Origin: Siphonodentalium dalli
Taxonomy: Eukaryota > Mollusca > Scaphopoda > Gadilida > Siphonodentaliidae
Direction: 5' to 3'
Assembly: GCA_032622095.1 (NCBI GenBank)
Contig: CP136064.1
Span: 274,745,614-274,809,613 of the forward strand
Length of the DNA: 64,000 bases
Below the pieces are notes generated by a model. That model saw nothing but the letters and a program-made list of their open reading frames with translations. It was not told the origin of the DNA and did not search any database. The translations under genes and the position numbers were made by a program. This document shows, in pieces, positions 46,410 to 57,630 of this stretch. Position 1 is the stretch's first letter, and each line of letters opens with the position of its first letter.

Positions 46410-47351
46410 GGCGTAGATCTACTAAAGTTCAGACTGATGCTGTGGCGGTCTGTATTAAAGTGTAGTACAACTGTTGTGTCTTCATCTAAGTAAATATCAG
46501 AGAGATGCCTATGGAGTATCTTCTTCACTATTTTGTATTTCTCCAACATATTGTATATTTGATCTCTTTCATTTAATCAAATAAGATTTTCCGAGTCTCA
46601 ATCCAAATTGTTGCACATTTGGTATACATTTTTGGTATGATGACTGAAAAAAAGATGAGTCCGTGTTGATGTATAGCTCATTTATTCAGACCACAGATCG
46701 TTTTTGGATGAATTTAGAAACCCCCAAAGCCAACACGGGACGACGAATGCGTATTTTCTGGGCTAAATGTATGTGTTCATTCTCGTTAGATATTGTTGGG
46801 TTTTCAATTTGGAAAATAGTTTGCCACTGTATACTGCGGAGGAATCTCCTAGAGTATCCCCACGAGCGCAAGGCCTGGAACAGTATATCATATGCTTGAT
46901 TGTAAGATGTCAGCAATATTTGTGGAACCTAATTACATGTGATGATCCTCTTAAAAGTATGAGGTGGATGGAAGGAATGTTTGTCTAAGAATTGGTGTGA
47001 ATCAATCGGTTTCAAATATACCTTGGTGTCGATAATTTGAGTATTTTTGAGTTGTCCCCCTTTCAAAATATTGATGTCCACGATAACGATAAATGTTTCT
47101 GGCTGCGAGCGTGTGAGCTTGATTTGGGGAGAGTGATCGTTCATAATATTGAAAAATTAATCAAAATCTGCCTTGGAATGAGGCCATACTAAGAAAAGGT
47201 CATGGAGGTTTCGTAGATATGTCAAAGTCTGTTTTGCGCATTTTGCTATAGACCTCATCCTCCCACCGGGCCATTAAAATTGAACTAAAGTTGGCGGCCC
47301 AGCGTTTGCCCATATATAATAACCCTTTATTTGTTGGTAAATGTCTCCATT
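46410..47351 (-). pseudogene. Penelope-like element, RT C-terminal part and GIY-YIG remnant
   Basis: Reading the minus strand downward from 47351: MGKRWAANFSSILMARWED (about 47256-47313) is the palm motif with the G-K-R-[FW]-A-P-like signature. NLHDLFLVW (about 47180-47210) stands where the catalytic Y-x-DD should be, with one Asp replaced by His. KVYLKPIDSHQFL and SFHPPHT (about 46965-47030) form the thumb signature of Penelope elements, which reads KPTDTHQYL...S.HP.HT. SWGYSRRFL (about 46850) follows. YLIK*KRSNIQYVGE (46531-46586) and HLSDIYLDEDTTVV with HFNTDRHSI (about 46440-46520) are the GIY-YIG endonuclease. Stops and frameshifts are frequent, and the lost catalytic Asp confirms a dead copy. 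The upstream part continues at 53612, beyond a 6.3-kb insertion. Confidence 0.8.
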
Positions 47352-48208
47352 TAGTCTGGTCGATAAACTAAAATTTTAGGGTCAACCTAGAAACAATTCG
47401 CACTAAGTTGGTTTTTATACCATTTTGAAGAGGAAGCTCTCCTCTATAACATATCCAAAATCCGCTAAAATCCGCTTTGAGTATTTTTTGTAATTCAAGA
47501 TGGCGTCCAATATGGCTGCCATTTTCCTATAAGTCAGCTTGATGCAATTATAGTGATAACATCTTGTCATAATGTATACACATGTATACATTTTTGTGAA
47601 GCTATGACATAATGCCATCTTTACGTTACAAAATTGGAACTCCCAGTTCAAAATGGCCGCCAAAATGGCGACCGGAAATGGATTTTTTACGTTTTTTACT
47701 AATACTCTTACGACAAGTTTCTGTGGTTTGGAACTGGTTGAGAATTATGACTTTATTTTGTATACAGCATATTAAATGACAATTGCAGCAATGATATATG
47801 CTGTTTATGGGGTCCACACCCCTTCCGATCACTCAAAAATTCGAGTTTACAAAACGCGGTATAACATTTCACAAAAGATCCCCTTTGGGATTCTGGTCAT
47901 ATTTCACCAAGAAGTGGGAAGAACTTTGCAATGTAAGTGATGCATTCTATATCTTATTGATATTCGAACTCAATGGTACCAAAATTGTCACTTTGGCTTA
48001 AAATGGCTGTCAAAATTGCCGCCAAAATATGGAAAATGGTAATTATTATCCCATGCCATGCAACCGCTTACAAGTTGTGATGATGTACACAAATGACTAT
48101 TCTGTCTTATATACATTGAATACCAACATTTATCATGCACCTTGATTAATTTTTACTATTTACTATTATGTAATTACCAGAATTATGGAATTTTTCTATC
48201 ACAAACAA

Positions 48209-48839
48209 CATCAAACTCGGCAAATAAAATAACTTTTCATGTTTGGACCATTTTTGTCAAGTAAGATGGAACTATCTTTAGTATCATAGGTTCTTTTTAT
48301 TTTGATATGCCTTAAATGTGGCATAGTGTGGTGCTTTAGACAATATTACTCAAGATGACTTGCAAAATGGCAACCAAATTTGGTAAAAAGTTTATATTCC
48401 GAACACTGTTCTCTGCTGTTCCGAAATGGTAACAAATTGTGACTCACTTGGTTATTAAACATGCTACTTAATCAACTGACAACTTAATCTTATATATTAT
48501 GGTTGTTCCAGAAAACCTTATGAGGTACGACAAATTCATTTTAAGGGATGCAGTATGGATTTTGCCGAACACCTCTTTTGGGATTCTGTCCATGTTTTTT
48601 AACGAAAACGGACATGACGTTGAAACTGAACTGAAATGTATCATATTATGTGGCTACTCTGGCCTATTAGCATCAAAATTGATTAACTTATAAACTATTG
48701 TCAGGAAAACCGTTTTCTTCACATTGCATATAAAACGCAATTAATGTGGAGAACACTCTGACATTACCCCTATCGATTAACATATCCTTGAGTTATTGTG
48801 GAAAGCGATAGTCACACAAAGGTGCACCAGTACAAATCA
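48209..48839. other. Inside the fold-back: no gene seen
   Basis: AT-rich sequence between the left arm and the minisatellite. A 64-codon frame at 48499-48693 has no recognised motif. The motif AAAATGGCAACCAAATTTGG lies at about 48365. Confidence 0.45.
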
Positions 48840-49626
48840 CACATGAGCAAGCAGTCGCTCCATATATACATGAACACCACGTAAATGAACATGTGCCACT
48901 CGCTGTATAGACATACACCCCACCCATTACCACACAGCCACAATTGGGTTTACCCATACACCAACGCGTGGCCCTATAGCCATGAATAACCAGACACACC
49001 AGGAATACTCATACACCTCACATGACCTGTATACATATTCACTACATATATGAACACAAAGTAACCTCTTGTATACATATTCGCCTAACCATAGGCCATA
49101 CAGTCACTCCATGTATATTTATTTGCCACATGCATAGCTATACAACCACTAAAGATATACGTATACACCTCACCGATGACCATACAATCACACAATACAC
49201 GTTCGCTACTTCATTGATCATACATCACTTCTTGTATACCTATCTTCCTCACCAGTGTTCATACAGTCTCACTCCCTGTATATATACATATTTCGACACC
49301 CGTGGCCATATAGCCACTCAAGATATACATACACACCCAACCCAAAACTATAGTGTCCTCCAGGTATATACATATAGACCTCACAAAAGTGGCCTTACAG
49401 TACCTCTAGATATAGCAATGTCTCGTACCGCACATAGGGCCATTCATACCCTTCAGACTTGCATATAGACCTGACCCATGACAATTCAGCCCCTCTCTGT
49501 ATACGCATAAACCACATTTGTGATCATAGTCACTTCTTGTATAGCAATTCACCCCACCATTAATTTTGCCATACCTATGTACATATTGTACAATTTGACC
49601 GTGCCATGGCCATGTAGTCACTCGTG
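48840..49626. repeat. Degenerate minisatellite of about 42 bp, left part
   Basis: Variants of CCATACAGTCACTCCATGTA then TACATATACACCTCACCCATG recur throughout with strong divergence. The array resumes at 51688 after the inserted retrotransposon. Confidence 0.75.
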
Positions 49627-49629
49627 ATA

Positions 49630-51687
49630 GGATAGGATAGGATAATTTTATTTACAATACACATACATGGAAAGTACAATTACAAATAAATATAATATTA
49701 ATAGACTATACATGTATATTGCTAGGGGTGATATAGTCATGACTGACTGTCTTCCTATCACCCCTGGATGTAGTGACAGATTATATGATGAAGATGGCCG
49801 AATTAACTTGATTGTTTTCAGGTTACGTTTATCGTGTGCAGACTGGGTTTTTAATATATAGGCGTTGTTAGGGCGATGGTACGAAAAGTGGTTCATATGT
49901 ATGTATGGGTACCTACTTGGTCGATATAATGAATGATTACTATGAATATACATGTGTGAGTGGAACCGAGTAGGAATAATGTGAGTGAGGTTTTGGGAAT
50001 TGTTTTTTGTTTTTGTTTGTTTTTTTTCAATTAACTTGCATACTAGAGTGAATTTTGTTTTGTATTGTTTGTTTGTTTTATTTATTTTGTTATCAGAAAA
50101 ATTATGTATCGTTTGTGCAATCAGGGCATCTTCGGTTTTTGCATCGCACGCTCGCTGAGTAGGTATTAATTATACCCGTTTTCAAACGTTTTCGGAAAAC
50201 ATGTCTTGATTGTTTAGAGGTATATTTACTTTCTAGGGAATTCCACATAAAGGGGAATGAATGGTATGGTAGAACTTTAGAAAAAGAGATGGTCCTGAAT
50301 TTTTTTTGTACTATAGGATTAGGTTGTCGTCTATTTGGTTCTGCTCTCTTGTCATACATACCAGAAAAAGACACCGGTGAGCGATCGTAGTACCAATCAT
50401 GCATGCAAATGGATGCATGTAATTTATGTAAATCATCTATTTTTAAAATGTTTTCTTGTTTGAAAAGAGGATCGGTGTGACTTCTATATTTTTTGTTACA
50501 TATAATTCTGATGGCTCGTTTTTGTAATAAATATAGTTTCTTCACTGCCGATACATGTCCCCATATTTGGATGCCATAAACTAAGTGGCTTTGAATTAGG
50601 GCGAAGTATAATGTTTTGAGAGCCTTGCTCGGGAGAAAATGTTTAACTTTATTAATGCAATAAATTGCATGTGCCATTTTTGAGCATACAATAGAAATAT
50701 GTTTATTAAAGGTCAGGTTTTCATCTATATGGATACCTAAAAATTTGGCAGACGATTCGTTCCGCATGTTCCCTATCCGTCGAAGTTCGGCTCCATTGAG
50801 ATATATTTTAATTGTATTCCATTTTTTGTCATTGTTTTGTGGATGCAAGAGCATATAATTGCTTTTGTTAGCATTGATGGCAAGTTTGTTGCAGCAACAC
50901 CAGTCAGATAGATTTCTTAATTCGTTATTGACATAACTTTGGATTAACGCTTCATTTTGTCCACTGGCCATAAGGGTTGTATCGTCGGCATATGATAAGA
51001 GATCCATAGTAGTTGAATTTGACATATCGTTCACGTAGAGGAGAAAAATTATGGGCCCGAGTAAGGACCCCTGAGGAACACCACATGATGTTTTAATGAG
51101 ATTTGACTTGCTTCCATTGAATTCTACGTATTGTCGTCTCTCATTGAGATAGCTTCGAAACCAGTTGTTTGCCATGCCTCTAATTCCATAATGTTCAAAT
51201 TTTGTAAGTAAGATTTCGTGGTTTATTGTGTCAAAAGCTTTGGACAGATCAAGAAAAAGGGCTACGGTGGAATCTTTCGTGGGCTTGTCGTTATTTTTCA
51301 CAACATGATCCAGTAGATGAATGATGGGATGAAAAGTTGAATGGTTTGGGCGAAATCCGTACTGATGTTTAAATAAGATGTCCGATTCATTAAGAAAATC
51401 AACTAAACGTTTTTGCATGAGTTTTTCGAGTAGTTTAGAAAATGCGGGAAGAATGCTTATTGGACGATAATTGTTTATATCCCCCTTGTCACTATTTTTC
51501 GGTATTGGTACAACTTTAGCTATTTTCATTTTGTTGGGAACATGACCTTGTTTGAACGACATGTTGAATATATGCTTTAATGCTGGTGCTACAGAAAATA
51601 TGGTTTCCTTCATCAGTTTTGTAGATATTCCATTGAAGTCACTGCTGGTTTTTCCATTCATTGAGTAGCAAGTAGCAGTAGCAAGTA
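49630..51687 (-). mobile_element. 5'-truncated jockey/CR1-like non-LTR retrotransposon
   Basis: The element runs on the minus strand. Its 3' end (49630-49660 in window coordinates) carries a short tandem of the pentamer TATCC after AATAAAATTA-type sequence, a tail style found in several non-LTR clades in place of poly(A). Its 5' end stops inside the reverse transcriptase region near 51661-51687 in an odd AGTAGCAAGTAGCAGTAGCA stretch. GTGATA occurs on both sides (49624-49629 and 51688-51693), giving a candidate target-site duplication within the minisatellite. A 475-bp 3' untranslated region (49630-50101) follows the ORF. Confidence 0.8.
50102..51661 (-). CDS. Reverse transcriptase of the jockey/CR1-like element (intact frame, 5'-truncated)
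   Basis: About 519 residues belong to the element. It reads NNYRPISILPAFSKLLEK (fingers), FGFRPNHST-type sequence, LFLDLSKAFDTINH (motif A), GVPQGSLLGPIIFLLYVND (motif B), LLSYADDTTLMAS (motif C with both catalytic Asp) and LAINANKSNYMLL, then a thumb region and a Cys-containing tail, RCKNRRCPDC. All catalytic residues are present and the frame is uninterrupted, so this is a recent insertion compared with the copy at 2612-4470. The open frame extends upstream to 51802, but those 47 extra residues come from the flanking minisatellite and are not part of the protein. The endonuclease domain and any ORF1 are missing, so the copy cannot move by itself. Confidence 0.9.
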   Translation of the reverse strand: MNGKTSSDFNGISTKLMKETIFSVAPALKHIFNMSFKQGHVPNKMKIAKVVPIPKNSDKGDINNYRPISILPAFSKLLEKLMQKRLVDFLNESDILFKHQYGFRPNHSTFHPIIHLLDHVVKNNDKPTKDSTVALFLDLSKAFDTINHEILLTKFEHYGIRGMANNWFRSYLNERRQYVEFNGSKSNLIKTSCGVPQGSLLGPIIFLLYVNDMSNSTTMDLLSYADDTTLMASGQNEALIQSYVNNELRNLSDWCCCNKLAINANKSNYMLLHPQNNDKKWNTIKIYLNGAELRRIGNMRNESSAKFLGIHIDENLTFNKHISIVCSKMAHAIYCINKVKHFLPSKALKTLYFALIQSHLVYGIQIWGHVSAVKKLYLLQKRAIRIICNKKYRSHTDPLFKQENILKIDDLHKLHASICMHDWYYDRSPVSFSGMYDKRAEPNRRQPNPIVQKKFRTISFSKVLPYHSFPFMWNSLESKYTSKQSRHVFRKRLKTGIINTYSASVRCKNRRCPDCTNDT

Positions 51688-52490
51688 GTGATATACATAT
51701 ACACCTCACACAAGACCACAGCGTCACTCCATATGTATATATATACCTCATCAATGGCCGTACAGCCCTTCTAGATATACCAATACCCGCACACACAGCC
51801 ATTCGTACAATTCAGACAATACAGCTCAATCGTGAAAATTCAGCCACTCGCTGTATAGATATACACCCTCTCCATGAGCATTCAGATATTCACTGTATGC
51901 TTGTACGCACCACCAATGACAATACAATAGACCCTACATATAAACATATACATCTCGCCCATCACCATGAGGTCCCTCTCTATATACACTAGCCGCCAAT
52001 GGCCATCAAATTGTACTCTAGGTATGCATATACACTTCAACAATGACCGTGCAGTCATTTCATGTACATATACACATTGCCCATAACCATAAAACAACAC
52101 CCTATGTATACATACACCCATTCATTGCCATACATCCAACATATGTATATATATACACTCACCCATTACAATACAGCCACCCAATGTACATATGTACAGT
52201 CCACCCCTGACCACACAGTCACTCCATATATACATACAGGACAGTGTAGCTGCTCTCGTTATGACCATACACCACTTCAATGGCCAGACAGCCACTCACT
52301 GTAAACATGTCCACATCACACATCACCATACATCTACTCCTTATATACCTATACATCTCACTATGGACATCCCATCCATGACCATATAGTCACACATTGT
52401 ATAACTATTCACATCATTCATGAATACAACAACTCCATGTATACCTACTCACCTCGCCTATGACCATCCAGTCAACAGACATACACACTG
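51688..52490. repeat. Degenerate minisatellite of about 42 bp, right part
   Basis: Continuation of the array at 48840-49626 with the same TCACTCCATGTATACATATA and CACCTCACCCATGACCATAC words. Confidence 0.75.
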
Positions 52491-52786
52491 TATTAAGTTG
52501 ATCAATGTTGATGCTAATGGGCCAAAATAGCCACATAATATGATCCCACTCATTTCCGTTTCAACGTTCTGCCCATTTCCGTTCAAAAACAAGGAAGCTT
52601 TTGGCAAAATCCATATTGCTTTGATTGCGATTTTTTGCCGATTTTGATATCAGGTTTGTGGTCTTAAGATCTCAATGACCCGTCGACCGCCCCCTGGATC
52701 GTATTGTGGTGGAGCGAGCCAGAAAGCCGTGCGCGCACTAAACCGGGGTCGATCATTCCTCGCGATCTCATGGTAGCAAGACTCGT
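52491..52786. other. Inside the fold-back: no gene seen
   Basis: Short unique-looking stretch with a GC-rich patch at 52676-52760, between the minisatellite and the right arm. Confidence 0.4.
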
Positions 52787-53611
52787 GACAGAAAAATTCG
52801 AATAATTCTGGTAATTTCGGTGGTTAAAATAGTAACAAATACCTAAGGTGCATCATAAATGTTAGTACTCAAGCCATATGAGACAGAATAGTCAATTATG
52901 TGCATCATCACAACTTGTAAGCGGTTGCATGGCACGCTGGGATAATAATTACCATTTTCCATATTTTGGCGGCCATTTTGAGCCAAAGTGACAATTTTGG
53001 TACCATTGAGTTCGAATATCAATAAGATATAGAATGAATCACTTACATTGCACAGTTCTTCCCACTTCTTGATGAAATATGATTAGAATCTAGGGGATCT
53101 TTTGTGAAATATTATACCGCGTTTTGTAAAATCGAATTTTTGAGTGACCGGAAGGGATGTGGACCCCACGAACAGCCTATTTCATTGCTCCAATGGTCAG
53201 TTAACATGCTAAATACAAAATAAAGTCACAATTCTCAACCAGTTCCAAACCACAGAAACTTACCTTAAAGATACTAGTAACGTAAAAACTCCACTTCCGG
53301 TCGCCATTTTGGCGGCCATCTTGGATGGGGAGTTCCAATTTTGTCACATAAAGGTGGCGTAATGTCTTAGCTTCATTAAAGTGTGTACATGTGTATACAT
53401 ATGACAAGAGGTTCTCACTATAATTGCATCAAGCTGACTTATAGGAAAATGGCAGCCATCTTGGACGCCATCTTGAATTACAAAAAAAATTCTCAAAGCG
53501 GATTTTAGCGGATTTTGGATATGTTATAGAGGAGAGCTTCCTCTTTAAAATGGTATACAAACCAACTTAGTGCAAATTTGTTCTAGGTCAAACCTTTTAT
53601 CGACCAGACTA

Positions 53612-53757
53612 ATTGAACTCAAAGTCTTTGCCTTAATGCGAACTTCTTCCGTGCAAAATGAAATTAAAACCGCAGTGATGCCTTCTTCGATTGGAATGTT
53701 CGTATACATATTGTTGACACCGAACGAGACCAGAAGAGTATCATGCACTTGGGAGTT
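53612..53757 (-). pseudogene. Penelope-like element, RT motif A fragment
   Basis: The minus strand reads HDTLLVSFGV then NNMYTNIPIEEGI, the palm motif A region of Penelope-like reverse transcriptases (usually FDV-x-x-[LM]-[YF]-TNIP). The catalytic Asp of FDV is Gly here. The frame continues ...KAKTLSSI up to the insertion point of the fold-back element at 53611, and the rest of the palm resumes at 47351. Upstream, the element is cut off by the GAT repeat, so its N-terminal part is lost. Confidence 0.75.
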
Positions 53758-54522
53758 TGATGATGTTTTAGATGATGATGATGATGATGGTGATTATGGT
53801 GACGATTTAGATGGTGATGGTGATGATGATAATGCGGGTGATGACGATTTAGATGATAATGATGATGGTGATTATGATGATGGTGATGATGATCCAGATA
53901 ATGATTATGCTGATGGTGATGGTGATGTTGATGATGATGATTATGCTGATGGTGATGATGATGATGATGATGGTGGTGGTGACGATGATGATGATTTAGA
54001 TGATACTGATGATGATGATTATGGTGATGGTGATGATGGTTTAGATGATCATTATGCTGATGGTGATGATGATGATGATGATGGTGATAACGATGATGAT
54101 TTAGATGCTGATGATGATGATGATGATGAATATGATGATTTAGATGATGATGATGATGGTGATGATGGTGCTGATGATGGTGATGATGATGATTTAGATG
54201 CTGATGATGATGATGAAGATGATGATGATGATGATGATGGTGATGATGGTGATTATGGTGATGATGGTGATGATGATGACGATGATGACGAAGATGATGA
54301 TTTAGATGATAATGATGATGGCGATGATGGTGATGGTAATGATGATGGTGATGATGATGGTGATGATGATGATGATGATGATTTAGATGATGATGATGAT
54401 AACGATAATGATGATTTGGATGATTATGATGGTGATTGTGGTGATGATGATGCTGATGATTTATATGATAATGATGATGGTGATGAGGGTGATGATGATG
54501 GTGATGATGATGATGGAGATGG

Positions 54523-54571
<49 letters not shown>

Positions 54572-54800
54572 GATAATGATGATTTAGATGGTGATTGTGA
54601 TGGTGATGATGATTTAGATGATAATGATGATGGTGATACTGACGATTGTGATGATTTAGATGATGATGATGATGGTAATGATGACAATGATGATGTTTTA
54701 GATGATGATGGTGATGATGATGACGATGGTGGTGATGATGATAATGACTACGACGACGATGATGATGTTGTTGGTGATGGTAATGGTGGTGATGAAATTG
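53758..54800. repeat. 1-kb GAT trinucleotide repeat (poly-Asp frame)
   Basis: About 345 triplets of GAT with scattered GGT, TTA, AAT, TAT and GCT variants stay in one phase without a single length change that breaks the frame. The plus strand therefore shows a 431-codon frame (53570-54865) of Asp with Gly, Leu, Asn and Tyr. Its N-terminal 60 residues are antisense to the Penelope fragment and its end is unrelated, so a real protein is unlikely. TTA triplets recur as D-L-D at fairly regular spacing, hinting at a longer repeat unit. Confidence 0.85.
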
Positions 54801-55044
54801 ATAAAATAATGGATTGTTTATGGAACCAGTTTTGCTTTTTATTTAGATTCCAGAGTCTAAAATAATATGCGTTGACCTGAACGTGTCGCCCGAAAACAAT
54901 CCCTTATATATCAATTTATTTTATCAAAGTTTGGGGGACAGAAATAATTAACATATTAAATGTTCGATATCAAAATGGTATTGTTTTGTATCACTAAGTA
55001 TAGTTTATATGTTTTATGTAGTTTTTAACATCCGTGGCATATAT

Positions 55045-55105
55045 ACACAGAACGACACGATGTGCCGTATCGACAAACCCATTTACACATCGTGTCGTTC
55101 TGTGT
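55045..55105. mobile_element. 61-bp deletion derivative of the 5-kb fold-back element
   Basis: ACACAGAACGACACGATGTG (55045 on) faces CACATCGTGTCGTTCTGTGT (to 55105), with CCGTATCGACAAACCCATTT between. These are the outermost ends of the element at 19295-24307 with everything else removed. Confidence 0.75.
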
Positions 55106-55358
55106 TTATTACACGCTTCGCGTCCTAGAATCCATGCATTAAAAATACAGGATTAGAAGGTTTATTTAGGCTCGTACAGGGCGGTGTTTGTCATGTGTGA
55201 TGATTCGTTTATTTAAATAGTTCCAGTTTCATGGTTGAGGCGAACGTCAATTACGTCATTTTACGTCAACGAGATGCGTATGGAACGTACGTTCCATACG
55301 GATTTGTAAATATGGAACAGCAATAACACTGTACTTCTAGGAACAAGCGTGTAATAAA
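55105..55358. mobile_element. 254-bp MITE with TTTATTACACGCTT termini, copy 2
   Basis: It has the same inverted ends and the same 24-bp palindrome (55277-55300) as the copy at 24307-24564, with roughly 90 percent similarity by eye. It again directly adjoins the right end of the fold-back family. Confidence 0.75.
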
Positions 55359-57604
55359 TGCCAATAGTGATGTTAAATTATAAGATGTATGTGGTTGTAA
55401 ATTGAGGTTTGGAACCCTGAATACACCTTTAAACATTTCTATACTAAATACTCATTAATGAGTTGTTATCCCTTAGGAAATGTTCAGATACTAATATAAC
55501 GTACTATTCACCGGCTGGGTTTATAATATAGTCCAGGTAGTTTTACGAGGCGACGCTCAATGCGAAGCTATCGGTGGACATATCGATGGGAAGACATCGC
55601 CGCGCGGTATAGGATTATCCAATCAAGGTGATTGGCGTCAATCATAGATTGACCTCTGGTCACATAAACATGCTGCGTGTAACAGTACACGTTTGTACAC
55701 AATTTAACAATGAGCAACCGAGAGAAAGGACGTGGGGCAAAATATACCACCGACGACATGGGGGGGGGGGGTGTCTACAAATAAAATCCGTATATAGGGC
55801 CGGGGTGGGTGGGTGGTCCAGAGGCCGAAACAATCGTGCTTGTAATTTTTTTCCAAAATGGGTTTTTTTTCAAACAATTTACAAGTACTGACCATGTAAT
55901 GTTGTTTGTAAGCATGTTAGTATCATGTTTGTTGGCATATGGCTATATAGACAGCAATAGTGACTATTTAGCCTCAGATTTAACAACATTCTGGATTTCA
56001 CAGGATCCCGTCCCACTTCTCAGTGGAAAACCGTAATTTAGTAAAAAAAAATAATGTATTACCCAGTTGTATTACCCGAATAAAAGTAATAATAAAAAAA
56101 TGTATCACAAATACTACATGGTGAATACTCAATGATGACTAGTTATCATTGACCCGATTGTTGCATAACATGAAATTGAAAAGGGTATCTCATAAATTTA
56201 TAATGTCTGAAATACTCACGGTGTCTTGTTCTGGCATGCAATCAAATTCATTACTTCTGGTTATTTCTCATCTGGAATGATTGCAAGTAATGTTCATTTG
56301 CAGCACTTATCCAAATAAAACTGAATTGGTTATGATGAATGACCGTTACTGTTTATTGTTCAGACAATCCCAACTGAAGGTGACGCTATTCTCCTTGAAT
56401 TTACGAACTTCGTCTTGAAGCGTAAATACTGCTCAACAAGACTAAACTACAATACTAATTGTATACTGTTATCGCTTACAAATAGATGAACTGAAATAAT
56501 GTGATGCGTTCAGATGCTTTGAGAAATGACATTCTTCAATGTCTTCAAAGTTCAAACTAAAATCAAGAATACAATCTGACTGAGACTATACTGCAGACTC
56601 TAGTGCACAAATATACATACAAATGGTTGAGTTATAATAATGCAAAATGTGTTTACGGGTGGAACCAAGTTGGTAGCTCTGGTATGCATCGACAGGCAAA
56701 ACATGTGATATGCAGTAATATCTGCATAGTGCATACATCCTTCCCGTATCATTCAGGTCTATCACCATACCAAACCACTTCAAAATTCGACAACTCTTAT
56801 ATGGCAAAAACTTTGTACGGATTGAATTTCATAAACAGGGCCCATGGATACCTCTGGTAGGCATTGGTACTCACAATCCGTGATATTATGCATATTCGTT
56901 CCCCATTTCTGGTCCATCACATGTCATAGAGCATCAAAATATGACAACCGACTTTTGAGTTATGATGCAAAATGTTTGTACGGACGGACGCACGGACGAC
57001 TCGAGACGTCAACTTATTCCCGCCGACTAATATCGGGGGTATAATAACCATATATCTATGTGTATACCTAACCAAAACAATTCCCCTCCTCACCCACCCC
57101 GGTGGATAAGACTAAAGAGTTCTTTGATCATGCACAAATAATTGTAGAACCCCTGACCTGTTTACCACTATTTACACTGACTAAACACGCTCGATAGATT
57201 AAGGCTATAATGCGGTCTAGGGCAATTTGTGACATACAGTGTACCTATATACACAATACTTTATTATTGTTGTTAGATACTGGAAACGCCAGGAAACACC
57301 TGGAAATACAGTTTATTTTTCGTTTTTCTGACCTGTGCTTTATCGATTAAGGATGTTATTGCTTGAGTCTTAATTTTACACACATCGCACCAAAAAAGGA
57401 TAGTGGAATGGATTGAAAGACAGTTAACACAGTTATTGAGTTATTGAAGAACGGCTAAAAAACTCTGAAATTTTGATAAAAACATGAGATAGGGGGTGGG
57501 TCCCTAACATTTGGAGGAACAAATTTGCACAAATGGGTGGTGGGTCCCTCGGGGTCGGAAAAAACTTTTTTTTTTGGGCCCTATATGTGCAATTGTTTTC
57601 CATA
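55359..57604. other. No gene supported in 2.2 kb
   Basis: AT-rich DNA with a poly-G run (55760-55771) and several chance frames up to 87 codons, none recognisable. GACGGACGCACGGACGA near 56983-57000 is the end of another mollusc-type ACGG repeat. Confidence 0.45.
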
Positions 57605-57630
57605 CCCCCCCCCCCCCCCCCCCCCCCCCC
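57605..57630. repeat. Poly-C tract
   Basis: An uninterrupted run of 26 C precedes the Myb/SANT-like fragment. Its purity suggests recent expansion or an uncertain assembly length. Confidence 0.9.

Larger units (their letters stand above)
47352..53611. mobile_element. 6.3-kb fold-back element inserted in the Penelope-like element
   Basis: The ends TAGTCTGGTCGATAAA (47352) and TTTATCGACCAGACTA (to 53611) are flanked by ATT on both sides (47349-47351 and 53612-53614), a possible 3-bp target duplication. The imperfect arms are about 855 bp (47352-48208) and 825 bp (52787-53611). Shared landmarks are GGAAGCTCTCCTCTATAACA, AAAATCCGCTTTGAG, CATGCAACCGCTTACAAG and AATTACCAGAATTAT. The centre contains a minisatellite that was itself split by a retrotransposon. 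No transposase frame is visible, so the superfamily is unknown. Confidence 0.75.

Noticed and set aside
51662-51802. N-terminal 47 residues of the 566-codon reverse transcriptase frame
   Set aside because: They are translated from the flanking minisatellite, so the true element part starts at about 51661.
53570-54865. 431-codon Asp-rich open frame as a gene
   Set aside because: Its start is antisense to a Penelope RT fragment, its body is a GAT repeat and its end has no domain; kept only as a repeat and a low-probability finding.
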